Shown here: piece after piece, positions 46,521-56,043 of the stretch | How positions within the stretch are numbered: position 1 is the first letter of the stretch | Layout of the letters: every line of letters begins with the position of its first letter | DNA from: Enhydrobacter aerosaccus | GTDB taxonomy: Bacteria; Pseudomonadota; Alphaproteobacteria; Reyranellales; Reyranellaceae | DNA length: 64,000 nucleotides | Reading direction: 5' to 3' | Assembly (NCBI RefSeq): GCF_900167455.1 | Contig: NZ_FUWJ01000001.1 | Coordinates: forward strand, 1,426,001 to 1,490,000 | Notes under the pieces: model-generated | What the model was told of the DNA's origin: nothing | Seen by the model: only the letters and a program-made list of their open reading frames with translations | Database searches by the model: none | Program-made: the position numbers and the translations under genes

Positions 46521-47267
46521 TCAGTTCACGCCGACAACGCGACTCATGACGGAGCCGATCTCCGAGTGGATCACGAGATCGGCGCTGTCGTCCTGGTCCG
46601 TGGGATCGCGATTGATGATGACCAGGCCCGCGCCGTTACGCTTGGCTGCCTGCGGAAAGGCGGCTGCCGGGTAGACGACGAGCGAACTGCCCAGGACGAT
46701 GAACAGGTCGCACGCCATTGTCTCGTGCTGGGCTCGCGCCATTGCGATTTCGGGCATGGCCTGACCGAAGGAAATGGTCGCCGTCTTCACCAGACCATCG
46801 CACTTGCTGCAGATCGGCACCTGATCATGCTCCAGGAACGCCTTCTTGATCGGTTCCAGCTCGTAGCGTTGTCCGCAGTCGAGACAGGTCGCATAGGTTC
46901 CGTTGCCATGCAGCTCGATCACCCGGGACTCAGGAACGCCGGAGCGCTGATGCAGGCCATCTATATTCTGGGTGATTATGGCGCTCATGCGGCCCTGCTC
47001 CACCAGCTTCGCCAGGGCGCGATGGCCCGCATTGGGCTCCGCCTTCAGCATTACCTCGTCGGTGGCGAATTTGCGCCGCCAGGATTCTCGCCGCATCTCC
47101 TCGGAGGCGATGAAGTCGTCGAAGTAGATCGGCTGGTACTTCGTCCAGATGCCGCCGAGAGACCGGAAATCGGGAATGCCGGACTCCGTGGAGATGCCGG
47201 CGCCCGTGAAGGCCACGATGCGCCTGGCTGCAGCGATCATCTCGTGCAGTCGATCGACATCGCTCAT
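46521..47267 (-). CDS. cobB: NAD-dependent protein deacylase (sirtuin)
   Basis: Removes acetyl or acyl groups from lysines, using NAD. The 248-residue protein has GAGIS at 22-26, TQNIDGLH at 99-106, catalytic His120 and a zinc site of four cysteines (Cys128, 131, 153, 156). Bacterial homologues activate acyl-CoA synthetases by deacylation, which would fit an operon handling acyl-CoA esters. The ATG at 47267 leaves four bases after the upstream gene; an earlier in-frame codon overlaps it. Confidence 0.93.
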   Translation of the reverse strand: MSDVDRLHEMIAAARRIVAFTGAGISTESGIPDFRSLGGIWTKYQPIYFDDFIASEEMRRESWRRKFATDEVMLKAEPNAGHRALAKLVEQGRMSAIITQNIDGLHQRSGVPESRVIELHGNGTYATCLDCGQRYELEPIKKAFLEHDQVPICSKCDGLVKTATISFGQAMPEIAMARAQHETMACDLFIVLGSSLVVYPAAAFPQAAKRNGAGLVIINRDPTDQDDSADLVIHSEIGSVMSRVVGVN

Positions 47268-47271
47268 CGTC

Positions 47272-48102
47272 CTACCGTCCCTCCGACCATGGCATCGAAC
47301 CTTCGCCATTGTGCCTCGAAACGGCATTCCTGGCGATGCGGATCGCCCGGCAAATCGTCACCATCTTGCCAATCGCATGATCGACGAAGAGCGAGACGGC
47401 CGCTTCGATCTCGGCTCCCCGTGACCTTGGCGCCGTCGAGATGGCTCGCGCCAGCACCCTCGATCGCTCGTATGCCGCTCGCTTGTTGGCGGCGATGGCA
47501 CGGAGGAGTGAGCCATCCTCCTCCGCGGGCCTCAGGGCCATCTCGAGGCGCACGAGAAAGGCCGGTGCATGAGCGAGGTGCCGATACATGCTGGCCAGGA
47601 TGACCTGTTCCCGATCTCCGAAGCAGTTGAGGCGCAGGACCGTAGCCCAGGTGGCGGGCGAGACGTCTTCGGCGGAGGCGAGCTTAGGCAGCGTCACATC
47701 CGGCGCCGGCAGGCGCGGCCCCCGCTCCGGCACGCCCACCGCGGCCACATCGCCATGCAGGCAGGCCGTCAGCGCGCCGAGCGCGAGCAGGTTGATGGTG
47801 TTCGAGTGGTCGTAGCTCGCCAGCACCGCATCGACGCTCGCGGGCTCGTCACCCGCCAATGCGTCGAGCGTGGGCAGGACCATTTCCTCCCGGAAGCGGA
47901 CAGCGGCGCGGTCGACCATTCCTTGAACATAGAGCGGCTTCACCGCCGACCACGCCGACGGCAGGGCACCTTCGATGGTGGCGAGATGACGCCATACCAG
48001 ATTGACGACCCGGACGCCGACCGTCTCGCGGATGTCGGCGAAGAGTTCAGCCGTCGCGCCCGTCGCCGCCGTTTCGGCAACGGCGGGAAACAGATCTCTC
48101 AC
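47272..48102 (-). CDS. DehI-family protein of unknown activity
   Basis: A 276-residue protein that aligns with group I haloacid dehalogenase DehI: LFADIRETVGVRVVNLVWRH, HLATIEGALPSAW and a later YRHLAHAPAFL repeat the family text. Against my recollection of Pseudomonas putida DehI, the catalytic Asp189 region (DFQALANWP) reads MYRHLAHAP here, so the acid seems lost and dehalogenation is not supported. The start is probably GTG at 48102, with an AAGGG site upstream. It lies four bases after the enoyl-CoA hydratase gene and four before cobB. Many genomes name such genes 'halocarboxylic acid dehydrogenase DehI family'. Confidence 0.62.
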   Translation of the reverse strand: MRDLFPAVAETAATGATAELFADIRETVGVRVVNLVWRHLATIEGALPSAWSAVKPLYVQGMVDRAAVRFREEMVLPTLDALAGDEPASVDAVLASYDHSNTINLLALGALTACLHGDVAAVGVPERGPRLPAPDVTLPKLASAEDVSPATWATVLRLNCFGDREQVILASMYRHLAHAPAFLVRLEMALRPAEEDGSLLRAIAANKRAAYERSRVLARAISTAPRSRGAEIEAAVSLFVDHAIGKMVTICRAIRIARNAVSRHNGEGSMPWSEGR

Positions 48103-48106
48103 GCGG

Positions 48107-48901
48107 TCAGCGACCCTTGAAGACAGGCTTGCGCTTTTCCATGAAGGCGCGGCGGCCCTCGATATAGTCCTCCGACCCGAAACATTCTCCCACGAGATGG
48201 GCCACATGATGGAAGTCGGGCTTGCCGTCCAGGCGAGTCAGCTCCTCGACGGTGCGCTTGACCGCCAGCATGGTCAGTGGCGCGTTCTCGCCGATATGCC
48301 GGCAATAATCGTCGACATAGGCGTCGAGTTCCGCGTCCGGAACGACGCGGTTCACCAGCCCCATGGCCAAGGCTTCCTGGGCGCTGAACAGCCGGCCCGT
48401 ATAGAATATCTCCTTGGTGAAGGAAGGGCCGACCACGTTCATCAGCGCCTGCACGCCGGCCGCCCAATAGCCCAGGCCGAGCTTGGCCGCGGGAACGGCA
48501 AAGCGGGCATTGTCGGAGGCGATCCGGATGTCGCAGGTGAGTGCGATGGCGACACCGCCCCCGACACAATAGCCGCGGATGCGGGCGATCGTCGGCTTGG
48601 AACATTTGACGAGGCGCGAGTTCGCGACCTCGCCGATCTTGTCGTAATGCGCGATCTGCTCCGGCGTCGCACGGGCCTTCTCGAACTCCGAGATGTCGGC
48701 GCCCGAGACGAAGGCCTTGTCGCCGGCGCCGGTGACGATGATCACCCGGATGGCCGGGTCCTGCTCGAAATCCTCGAGGATGACCGGGATGGCCTCCCAC
48801 ATGTCCGATGACGTCGCATTGTGCCGTTCCGGTTTATTGAAGATGATCCGACCGATCGAACCATCCTTTTCCGCGATCATCCGGGATGTGGGACTGATCA
48901 T
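48107..48901 (-). CDS. Enoyl-CoA hydratase/isomerase family protein
   Basis: Crotonase-fold enzyme of 264 residues for hydration or isomerisation of an enoyl-CoA. Oxyanion-hole regions are seen at GDKAFVSGADISEFEKA and the GYCVGGGVAIALTCDIRIAS segment. The acid pair of canonical hydratases is not clearly at both sites, so the exact reaction is open. It is co-linear with the CaiB transferase gene (10-base gap) and the DehI-family gene (4 bases). Confidence 0.88.
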   Translation of the reverse strand: MISPTSRMIAEKDGSIGRIIFNKPERHNATSSDMWEAIPVILEDFEQDPAIRVIIVTGAGDKAFVSGADISEFEKARATPEQIAHYDKIGEVANSRLVKCSKPTIARIRGYCVGGGVAIALTCDIRIASDNARFAVPAAKLGLGYWAAGVQALMNVVGPSFTKEIFYTGRLFSAQEALAMGLVNRVVPDAELDAYVDDYCRHIGENAPLTMLAVKRTVEELTRLDGKPDFHHVAHLVGECFGSEDYIEGRRAFMEKRKPVFKGR

Positions 48902-48911
48902 CTGGGCCTCC

Positions 48912-50090
48912 TCAGACCACGCCGCGTTTGCGGAAATCGGCGATCGCCGAAGCGTCGTAGCCGAATTCCTTGAGCACCTCCTCCGTATGCTCGCCCTGCT
49001 CAGGTGTGGCCGAGCGCATCTCGAAGGGGGTGCGGCTCATGTTGATGGCCTGGCCGATCACCTCGATGTCACCGAGCTTCGGCGACGTGACGGGATGCGC
49101 CATCTTCAGGTGCTTGACCTGCGGATCGGCGAACATCTCGTCCATCTTGTAGATCGGACCGGCCGGCACGCCGGCATCGTTCAGCAGCTTCACTAGCTCG
49201 GCGCTGCCGTATTTCTCGACCCGCTTGTTGATCTCCTCGTTCAACGCATCGCGGTTCTCGGCTCGGGACTTGTCGGTCGCGAAACGGGCCTCCGTGACGA
49301 GCTCGGGCGCCTTGATGGCCTCGCAGAAGCGCTTGTAGATGTGGCCTCCGGAGGCGGCGATGTTGATGTAGCCATCCTTGGTCTTGAAGACACCGGTAGG
49401 AATCGACGTCGGATGATTGTTGCCAGCCTGGCCCGGCACATCCTTGGCGATCGTCCACCGCGCCGCCTGGAAGTCGCACATCGAGATCATCGCCTGCAGC
49501 AGCGAGGTCGATATCCATTGTCCCTGGCCCGAGCTCTCCCGCTCCAGCAGGGCGATCAGGATGCCGATGGCGCAATGCAGGCCGGCGCCGACGTCAGCCA
49601 CGGCGATGCCAGCCCGGACTGGTCCCTGGCCCGGCATGCCGGTGATCCACATCAATCCGCCCATGCCCTGCGCGATCTGGTCGAAGCCGGCCCGCTTGGC
49701 GTAGGGGCCGTCCTGGCCGAAACCCGAGATCGAGCCCAGGATGATGCGCGGATTGACCTTCTTCAGGCTCTCATAGTCGATGCCGAGGCGGAACTTCACG
49801 TCGGCGCGGTAGTTTTCCACCACCACATCCGCCTTCTCGACCAGCTTCATGAAGACGGCCTTACCGTCGGGCTCCTTGAGATTGAGGGTGATCGACCGCT
49901 TGTTGCGGTGCAGGTTCTGGAAATCGGGACCATGGCGCGGCCCGCCCATATCCATGTCGCCGGCGGCGGGTGGCATTTCGATCTTGATGCAATTGGCACC
50001 CCAGTCGGCCAGATAGCGCACCGCCGTCGGGCCGGCGCGGACGCGCGTCAGATCCAGCACGGTGAAACGGGCAAGCGGTCCTGCTGTCAT
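48912..50090 (-). CDS. CaiB/BaiF-family CoA-transferase
   Basis: Class III CoA-transferase of 392 residues that moves CoA between acids, such as from succinyl-CoA to a substrate acid. The N-terminal LDLTRVRAGPTAVRYLADWG, the NLHRNKRSITLNLKEPDGKA segment and catalytic Asp137 in GFDQIAQGMGG are all in place. It follows the ABC transporter ATPase gene by 21 bases in the ten-gene operon, suggesting that it activates an imported acid. The acid is unknown. Confidence 0.92.
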   Translation of the reverse strand: MTAGPLARFTVLDLTRVRAGPTAVRYLADWGANCIKIEMPPAAGDMDMGGPRHGPDFQNLHRNKRSITLNLKEPDGKAVFMKLVEKADVVVENYRADVKFRLGIDYESLKKVNPRIILGSISGFGQDGPYAKRAGFDQIAQGMGGLMWITGMPGQGPVRAGIAVADVGAGLHCAIGILIALLERESSGQGQWISTSLLQAMISMCDFQAARWTIAKDVPGQAGNNHPTSIPTGVFKTKDGYINIAASGGHIYKRFCEAIKAPELVTEARFATDKSRAENRDALNEEINKRVEKYGSAELVKLLNDAGVPAGPIYKMDEMFADPQVKHLKMAHPVTSPKLGDIEVIGQAINMSRTPFEMRSATPEQGEHTEEVLKEFGYDASAIADFRKRGVV

Positions 50091-50111
50091 TGTCCCAACT
50101 CTTGATGGTTA

Positions 50112-51173
50112 CTATTCGACACGTACCATGGCGGCCGGATCGATCTCCAGCCATACCCGGCTGTCCGGCTCGAATACCGTATTCGGGCTGGTCGAGACCC
50201 GCAAAGCCTTCGAACCGCCCAGCGGCCGGGCCTGATAATCCCAATATTCGCCGAGGTACGAACGTCCTGCGATCGTGGCCTCGATCGCAAGCGCCGGCCC
50301 CTGGCGCTTCTCGCGGGTAAGCCGGATGGCCTGCGGCCGCAGGGAATAGAGCAATGTGCCCGTCCCGTTCGCGCCCTCGACGGCCGCTGCCGGCGCCGAG
50401 AAGCCGTCGAACCGGACATCGCCCCCGTCCCGTGTGCCCTCGAGGAAATTGGTGCGTCCGATGAAGCCAGCGACGAAGCGACTCCTGGGTCGGGCATAAA
50501 GGACCTGAGGCGCATCGACCTGCTCGATGCGGCCCTTGTTCATCACCACGATGCGGTCGGACGTGACCATGGCCTCGGACTGGTCGTGCGTGACATAGAC
50601 TGTCGTGATCTTGAACTCGTCGTGCAGCCGCCGGATCTCGAAGCGCATCTCCTCGCGCAGATTGGCATCGAGGTTCGACAGCGGCTCGTCGAGCAACAAC
50701 ACTTCCGGCTCGACGACGATGGCCCGCGCCAACGCCACGCGCTGCTGCTGCCCGCCCGACAGCTCGGCGGGATACCGTCCCTTCAGGGCACCCAGCTGGA
50801 CGACCTCAAGGATCCTGTCGACCTTTCGCTCGATCTCCGCCCGCGGAAACTTGCGGACCTGAAGACCGAAGCCGACATTCTCGCCCACCGTCATGTTCGG
50901 CCAGATCGCATAGCTCTGGAAGATCATCGACATGCGCCGCCTTTCCGGCGGCACCACGGACTCCGCACTCGAGATCGGCAGCCCATCCATCTCGATCGTG
51001 CCGGCACTGGGCGGCACGAAGCCCGCGATCATGCGCAGGGTGGTGGTCTTGCCACAGCCCGACGGACCCAGCAGCGACACGAACTCGCCCTTGGCCAGCT
51101 CCAAAGAGAAGTCGCCAACGGCCTCGACCGGTCCATAGCGCCGGGCGATGTTTCTCAGAACGAGCTTGCTCAT
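50112..51173 (-). CDS. ABC transporter ATP-binding protein (iron/polyamine type)
   Basis: A 353-residue ATPase of an importer. Walker A is GPSGCGKTTTLRMIAG, the signature is LSGGQQQRVALARAI, and Walker B is VLLLDEPLSNLDANLR; a C-terminal TOBE-type domain (residues about 240-350) may sense substrate. The start overlaps the permease stop by four bases. The set resembles ferric-ion and putrescine/2-aminoethylphosphonate importers; the presence of CoA-ester genes behind it leaves an organic ligand possible. Confidence 0.92.
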   Translation of the reverse strand: MSKLVLRNIARRYGPVEAVGDFSLELAKGEFVSLLGPSGCGKTTTLRMIAGFVPPSAGTIEMDGLPISSAESVVPPERRRMSMIFQSYAIWPNMTVGENVGFGLQVRKFPRAEIERKVDRILEVVQLGALKGRYPAELSGGQQQRVALARAIVVEPEVLLLDEPLSNLDANLREEMRFEIRRLHDEFKITTVYVTHDQSEAMVTSDRIVVMNKGRIEQVDAPQVLYARPRSRFVAGFIGRTNFLEGTRDGGDVRFDGFSAPAAAVEGANGTGTLLYSLRPQAIRLTREKRQGPALAIEATIAGRSYLGEYWDYQARPLGGSKALRVSTSPNTVFEPDSRVWLEIDPAAMVRVE

Positions 51174-52903
51174 GCCGCGCTACGCCTCAGCATGAAGTCG
51201 CGGCCGATGGCGCGCTGGCCGATCCACAGCAGTGGCAATGTCAGCGCCTGCAGGATGAGCGCCAGCGCCGCGAGGTATTCGAAGTTGCCCTCCTCGCTCA
51301 TGTCGAAAATCATCACCGAAACCACCTTCGTATTCGGACCGTAGAGGAAGATCGCTGACGACAATTCACGGGTTGCCGGAATGAACATCAGCAGCCACGC
51401 ACCGAGCAGACTGCGCTTGAGCAGCGGCGCGACGACGCGACGGACCGCCGTCAACCGGCTGCCGCCCAGGACCCGCACCGCCTCCTCCATTTCGGGATTG
51501 AGACTGCGAATGGCGGCATTGGCATTCACGTAGCCGATCGGCAGGAAGCGCGTGGTGAAGGCCAGGATCATGATCCAGGCCGTGCCGTAGAGGGCCAGCG
51601 GCGGCGGCGCGTAGGCCGAATAGAAACCGATCGCCAGCACAACGCCCGGAATGACGAACGGCGCCACACACAGGAAGCCCAGCAGGCCCGCGAACGGCAC
51701 GATCCGCCGGGCGACGATGTAGGCCACGCCAAGGGCGACGAAGACACCGAGCGTGGCCGCCGTGCCGCCGAACAGGAAGCTGTTGAGCACGGAATGGGCC
51801 GCCGTGGCATGCTCGAACAGCACGAACCTGAAGTTCTTCAGCGAGAGATTGTCGAGGGAGAATCCCCTGCCCCACGCCTTCGCGAACGCGGCCTGCAGGA
51901 GGAACAGGTACGGCAGGAACACCGACAGGCTGGCCACGAACAGGGCATAGCCCAGTGCCACCCACCGCCAGCGCCCGAGCGCGATGGGCCGGCGCTCGCC
52001 GCCCTTGCCGGTCAGCGCCACGAACCCCTTGCGCCGCGTCAGCAGCCGCTGGATGACGACCAGGAGGATGGTGACGACGAGCAGCGGCATGGCATAGGCC
52101 GCTGCCACCTCGACCCGGACCGGATTGCCGAAGAACTGGAAAAGCTGGGTCGTCACGACATTGAAGCGCGCCGGGATCGCGATCATGGCGGGCGAGGCGA
52201 ACAGCGCGATCGCCTCCAGGAAGCAGATGATCAGGCCGCCCAGGATCGCCGGCAGGGCGAGCGGCAGGGTGACCCGACGCATCGTGCGCCAGGCGCCAGC
52301 TCCCAGAATGTTGGCGGCGTCCTCCATTTCCGACGATACGAGCTCCAGCGCCGCGCTCGTGAAGATGAAGACATAGGGATAGGAATAGAGCGCAATGACG
52401 AAGACCAATCCCGGAAAGCTGTAGATGTTGAACGGGCCGGTATCCGCTCCCATGACGAACGCATAGAGCTTGTTGAGCCATCCCGCATTGGGACCGGCCA
52501 ACAGGATCCAGGCGACGGCGCCCGTGTAGGGCGGCGTGATGAAGGTCGCCAGGACCAGCATGCGGACCAGACCGCGGCAGGGCATGTTGGTGCGCGACAC
52601 CGCCCAGGCGAGCGGCACGGCGAACACGCCGGCCAGCAGCGCCGCCGCTGCCCCCAGTTCCAGGGAGTTGAACAGCGCCTCGACATAGCGCTCGCGGCCA
52701 TAAGCGGCGGCGTAATTGGTCAAGGTGAACGCGCCGCTGTCGGCCGAGCGGAAGCTGGTCGCGATCAGCTGAACGAACGGGCTCACCACCAGGAAGAACA
52801 GGATCGCGATGATGGCGATCCAGATCAGCCAGGCCGAGTCCCATGCCCTCGTCCGGGGAGACGAGGCCGCTGTCGTCGGCAGGGCAGGCGAAGAGATGGC
52901 CAC
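51170..52903 (-). CDS. ABC transporter permease, fused double module (FbpB-like)
   Basis: A 577-residue inner-membrane permease with about twelve helices in two tandem permease domains, as in FbpB/SfuB iron permeases. The two coupling (EAA) loops are visible: ANILGAGAWRTMRRVTLPLA in the first half and EAVRVLGGSRLTAVRRVVAP in the second. It starts with GTG, one base after the binding-protein stop. Partners are the adjacent binding protein and ATPase. Confidence 0.92.
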   Translation of the reverse strand: MAISSPALPTTAASSPRTRAWDSAWLIWIAIIAILFFLVVSPFVQLIATSFRSADSGAFTLTNYAAAYGRERYVEALFNSLELGAAAALLAGVFAVPLAWAVSRTNMPCRGLVRMLVLATFITPPYTGAVAWILLAGPNAGWLNKLYAFVMGADTGPFNIYSFPGLVFVIALYSYPYVFIFTSAALELVSSEMEDAANILGAGAWRTMRRVTLPLALPAILGGLIICFLEAIALFASPAMIAIPARFNVVTTQLFQFFGNPVRVEVAAAYAMPLLVVTILLVVIQRLLTRRKGFVALTGKGGERRPIALGRWRWVALGYALFVASLSVFLPYLFLLQAAFAKAWGRGFSLDNLSLKNFRFVLFEHATAAHSVLNSFLFGGTAATLGVFVALGVAYIVARRIVPFAGLLGFLCVAPFVIPGVVLAIGFYSAYAPPPLALYGTAWIMILAFTTRFLPIGYVNANAAIRSLNPEMEEAVRVLGGSRLTAVRRVVAPLLKRSLLGAWLLMFIPATRELSSAIFLYGPNTKVVSVMIFDMSEEGNFEYLAALALILQALTLPLLWIGQRAIGRDFMLRRSAA

Positions 52904-52904
52904 G

Positions 52905-53924
52905 TCAGTTACCGAACGTGTCGCGCCAATCCTCGATGGCTTCCGGAATGCCCTTGTCGATCTGCTCGACGGTCGGATGGATCGCCTTCACTTCGTTCAC
53001 CGGTTTCTCCCCGGCGGCAACCGGCACCTCCGGACGCATCGGCACCGTGAAGTGCTTCACGTCCACCTTGGAGGCTTCGATCGAATAGAGATATTCCATG
53101 AACAGCCGGGCGGCGTTCGGGTGCTTCGTTCCCTTCACGATCGCCGACGGCGCAATGATCAGGACTGCGCCGTCCGACGGATAGACGATGGCAAGAGGAT
53201 TGCCGCGGGCGGCACTGAACAGCGTCGAACCATCGGCCCCCGCCGCCACCTGTCGCTCGCCGGCATTGAGCGCCGTGACCGTGTCGTTGATGGAGCGGCC
53301 GATCTGCGGCTTGTTCTTCTCGAGCTTCTTGAAATAGTCCCAGCCATACAGAAGCTTCATCTGAAGCACCCAGGTTCCGACATAGCCGGAAAAGGCCGGA
53401 TGCCCGGTCGAGATCTTGCCCTTCCATTTGGGATCGAGCAGGTCGGTCCACTTCTGGGGCGCTTCCTCCGGCTTCACTTTGGACGTGTTGTAGCTGATCA
53501 GCACGAAGCCGGCCGACGTGGTGTGGAAATAGCCGTCGGGATCGAGATTGCGGAAGGCTTCCGAGATCTTGGAACTGTCCTCCGGGATGTACTTCTCGAG
53601 CTGTCCTTCCTTCTTCAGCCGCACATAGTGCCCGATATCCGTCGACGAAAAGACATCGCAATTGGTCTGGCCGTTCTTGATGTCCTGGGTGAGACGCTGA
53701 TAGGCGACCTGCGCGGTCGTGCGCACCACGTTGACCTTGATGCCGTATCGCTGGGTGAAGGTGGCTCCGAGTTCCTCTGCCGCTTCCGACGTGTAGTGCG
53801 CGGTGTACCAGGTGATCTCCCCTTCCTTCTTCGCGGCCTCTTCCAGAGCCTTGATGTCGGCATGGGCGGCAAGGGGAACGAACGCAAACGCAGCAGCGCA
53901 GACGAGCCCGATCAGGCCTTTCAT
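52905..53924 (-). CDS. Extracellular solute-binding protein, Fe3+-type (FbpA-like)
   Basis: Periplasmic binding protein of 339 residues with a clean signal peptide ending at AHADIK. The fold-type II text EGEITWYTAHYTSEAAEELG and RYGIKVNVVRTT near the N-terminus places it among iron- or small-molecule-binding FbpA relatives. The iron-ligand tyrosine pair is not clearly seen as YY, so ferric ion is uncertain. It heads the ten-gene minus operon, divergent from the methyltransferase gene at 53984. Confidence 0.9.
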   Translation of the reverse strand: MKGLIGLVCAAAFAFVPLAAHADIKALEEAAKKEGEITWYTAHYTSEAAEELGATFTQRYGIKVNVVRTTAQVAYQRLTQDIKNGQTNCDVFSSTDIGHYVRLKKEGQLEKYIPEDSSKISEAFRNLDPDGYFHTTSAGFVLISYNTSKVKPEEAPQKWTDLLDPKWKGKISTGHPAFSGYVGTWVLQMKLLYGWDYFKKLEKNKPQIGRSINDTVTALNAGERQVAAGADGSTLFSAARGNPLAIVYPSDGAVLIIAPSAIVKGTKHPNAARLFMEYLYSIEASKVDVKHFTVPMRPEVPVAAGEKPVNEVKAIHPTVEQIDKGIPEAIEDWRDTFGN

Positions 53925-53983
53925 GTGTTCCTCCCGGAACGAGACGTTGTTATCGTTGCCGGGATAGAATCACACCGAACGCA

Positions 53984-54595
53984 ATGTCACAAGCACCGGA
54001 TAGCGCCAGGGATTGGGGCGCCTACTACGAGAAACTCAAGGATCGCCCTCCCCGGCGTACCCTCGTCACAGCACTCGACCGTTTTGGACCGCCTCCAGCT
54101 GGGGCGATTGCGGTCGATCTCGGCTGCGGCAATGGCCGCGACGTGATCGAAATGCTGCGGCGGGGCTGGAATGTGGTGGCTGTCGATGCCGAGCCCGAGG
54201 CGTTACGGCAGCTGGCCGAACGCGGCCTGCCGGGCGCGGAAAGAATTACACCGGTTCTGGCCCGTTTCGAGGACGTGCCTTTACCGCTCGGTGTCCTGCT
54301 CGTGAATTCGAGCTTCGCCATGCCACTCTGCGAGCCGGCGAAATTCCACACTCTATGGCAGCGCATAAGAGACGCCCTGCCGCCCGGAGGTCGCTTCAGC
54401 GGCCAATGGTATGGCGTTCGCGACTCATGGAACGGACGGCCCGGCATCACGTTTCTCGAGCGCGCGGCGGCACAAGCGCTGCTCGATGGACTCGATGTCG
54501 AGATGTTCGACGAAGAGGAAGCCGACGGCGTCACGCCGCGCGGAAACGCGAAGCATTGGCATATCTTTCATATCGTGGCGCGAAAACCACGCTAG
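53984..54595 (+). CDS. Class I SAM-dependent methyltransferase (TehB-like)
   Basis: A 203-residue methyltransferase. The SAM motif is AIAVDLGCGNGRDVIEMLRR (about 38-57), with an acidic VVAVDAEPEAL strand after. The family includes tellurite-resistance TehB and thiopurine-type enzymes. It is plus-strand and divergent from the ABC operon; 57 bases separate it from the MmgE/PrpD gene, so it may or may not belong to the same transcript. Substrate is unknown. Confidence 0.85.
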   Translation: MSQAPDSARDWGAYYEKLKDRPPRRTLVTALDRFGPPPAGAIAVDLGCGNGRDVIEMLRRGWNVVAVDAEPEALRQLAERGLPGAERITPVLARFEDVPLPLGVLLVNSSFAMPLCEPAKFHTLWQRIRDALPPGGRFSGQWYGVRDSWNGRPGITFLERAAAQALLDGLDVEMFDEEEADGVTPRGNAKHWHIFHIVARKPR

Positions 54596-54652
54596 TGGAC
54601 AAGCGCGCGCGCTTTGCCGACACTTCGCCGGTCCTCAATTTCCGGAGACACC

Positions 54653-56026
54653 ATGGCGACCGCGCAATCCTCCGTCGCGTCACGTGACGTTCCCGTCACG
54701 GCCGAAATCGCCAAGCGCGCCACACAGCTCGCCTGGCAGGACCTGCCCGACGATCTGATCGAACGCACCAAGCAATGCCTGCTCGACTGGTTCGCTGTTA
54801 CCGTCGCCGGCGCGCAGGACGACCTCACCGACATCCTCGTCCAGGAGGCCATCGAGGATGGCGCGACAGGGTCGGCAACGCTGGTCGCGCGCTCCGAGAA
54901 GACGCTGCCCTCCGTGGCTGCGCTGATCAATGGCGCCGCCAGTCACGCGCTCGACTACGACGACGTGAATTTCGCCATGGGCGGCCATCCCACGGTCACC
55001 GTCGTCCCCGCCCTCCTGGCGCTCGGCGAGCAGATCAAGGCTTCCGGGCGCCTTTTCATCGAAAGCTTCGTCGCCGGATACGAGACGAGTGGCAGGGTCG
55101 GCCGGCTCGTGGCGCCCAGCCATTACCAGAAGGGATTTCACGTTACCGGAACGGTCGGCACCTTCTCCGCCACCGCCGCCGCAGGCCGGATGCTCGGCCT
55201 CGATGACAGGCAACTCGCGACCGCTTTCGGAATCGCGGCCACGCAGGCCTCGGGACTGAAGTCCAACTTCGGCACCATGTGCAAACCGCTCCATGCCGGC
55301 ACGGCCTCCGAACAGGGGCTGCGCGCCGCTCGGCTCGCCGCGAAAGGATTCACCGCGCGGCCGGACTCACTGGAGTGCGACCAGGGCTTCGCCGCATCGC
55401 AGAGCGATCATTTCGCCGCCGATGCCGCCCTTGGTGAGCCGCCGTCGGGCTGGCATCTGCGCAACAACCTCTTCAAGTACCACGCCGCCTGTTACCTCAC
55501 GCACGCACCCATCGAATGCGCCAAGGAAATCCGGCTGAAGAGCAACTTTCCACCCGAGCGCGTCCAGAAGATCCTGCTCCGGATCGACTCGGGCGCCGAC
55601 CGGGTCTGCAACATCCCGCATCCGACATCCGGCCTCGAAGCGAAATTCTCGTTGCGCCAGACGGTGGCAATGGCGCTGACGGGTGTCGACACCGCGAACC
55701 TCAACTCCTATACCGCCGCCATCACGGAGGAACCGCGCATCAAGAAGTTGCGCGACAAGATGGCGATCGAATTCCAACCCAACTGGGCACATTCCCTGGC
55801 CGAAATGGCGATCCAGCTCGACGATGGCAGCACGCTCGAGGCCTCGCATGATTCCGGAATCCCCTGGCCCGATCTCGCCCGGCAACGGCAGGCTCTCGAA
55901 GCCAAGTTCGACAGTCTGGTCACGCCGGTCCTGGGCTCGGCAGCCGCCAAACGCCTCCGCGATACCATCGATCGCGTCGACCGCCTGGCCGATATCGGCG
56001 AACTGGTCCGCGCTTCCGCAATGTAA
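54653..56026 (+). CDS. MmgE/PrpD-family protein
   Basis: A 457-residue member of the family containing 2-methylcitrate dehydratase PrpD, cis-aconitate decarboxylase (itaconate-forming) and iminodisuccinate epimerase. Conserved text includes INGAASHALDYDDVN near residue 96 and GFHVTGTVGTFSATAAAGRM, MCKPLHAGTASEQG. The two His residues of known active sites fall in these regions. It begins with ATG at 54653 after a CCGGAG site. As first gene of the acid-catabolism cluster it may dehydrate, decarboxylate or isomerise the starting acid. The exact reaction cannot be read from sequence. Confidence 0.9.
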   Translation: MATAQSSVASRDVPVTAEIAKRATQLAWQDLPDDLIERTKQCLLDWFAVTVAGAQDDLTDILVQEAIEDGATGSATLVARSEKTLPSVAALINGAASHALDYDDVNFAMGGHPTVTVVPALLALGEQIKASGRLFIESFVAGYETSGRVGRLVAPSHYQKGFHVTGTVGTFSATAAAGRMLGLDDRQLATAFGIAATQASGLKSNFGTMCKPLHAGTASEQGLRAARLAAKGFTARPDSLECDQGFAASQSDHFAADAALGEPPSGWHLRNNLFKYHAACYLTHAPIECAKEIRLKSNFPPERVQKILLRIDSGADRVCNIPHPTSGLEAKFSLRQTVAMALTGVDTANLNSYTAAITEEPRIKKLRDKMAIEFQPNWAHSLAEMAIQLDDGSTLEASHDSGIPWPDLARQRQALEAKFDSLVTPVLGSAAAKRLRDTIDRVDRLADIGELVRASAM

Positions 56027-56043
56027 CGAGTAATGGAGAAGCA

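Noticed and set aside
52905..53924. Calling the ABC importer a proven ferric iron transporter
   Set aside because: The family fits, but I could not place the tyrosine ligand pair, and the operon context favours an organic solute. The ligand is left open.
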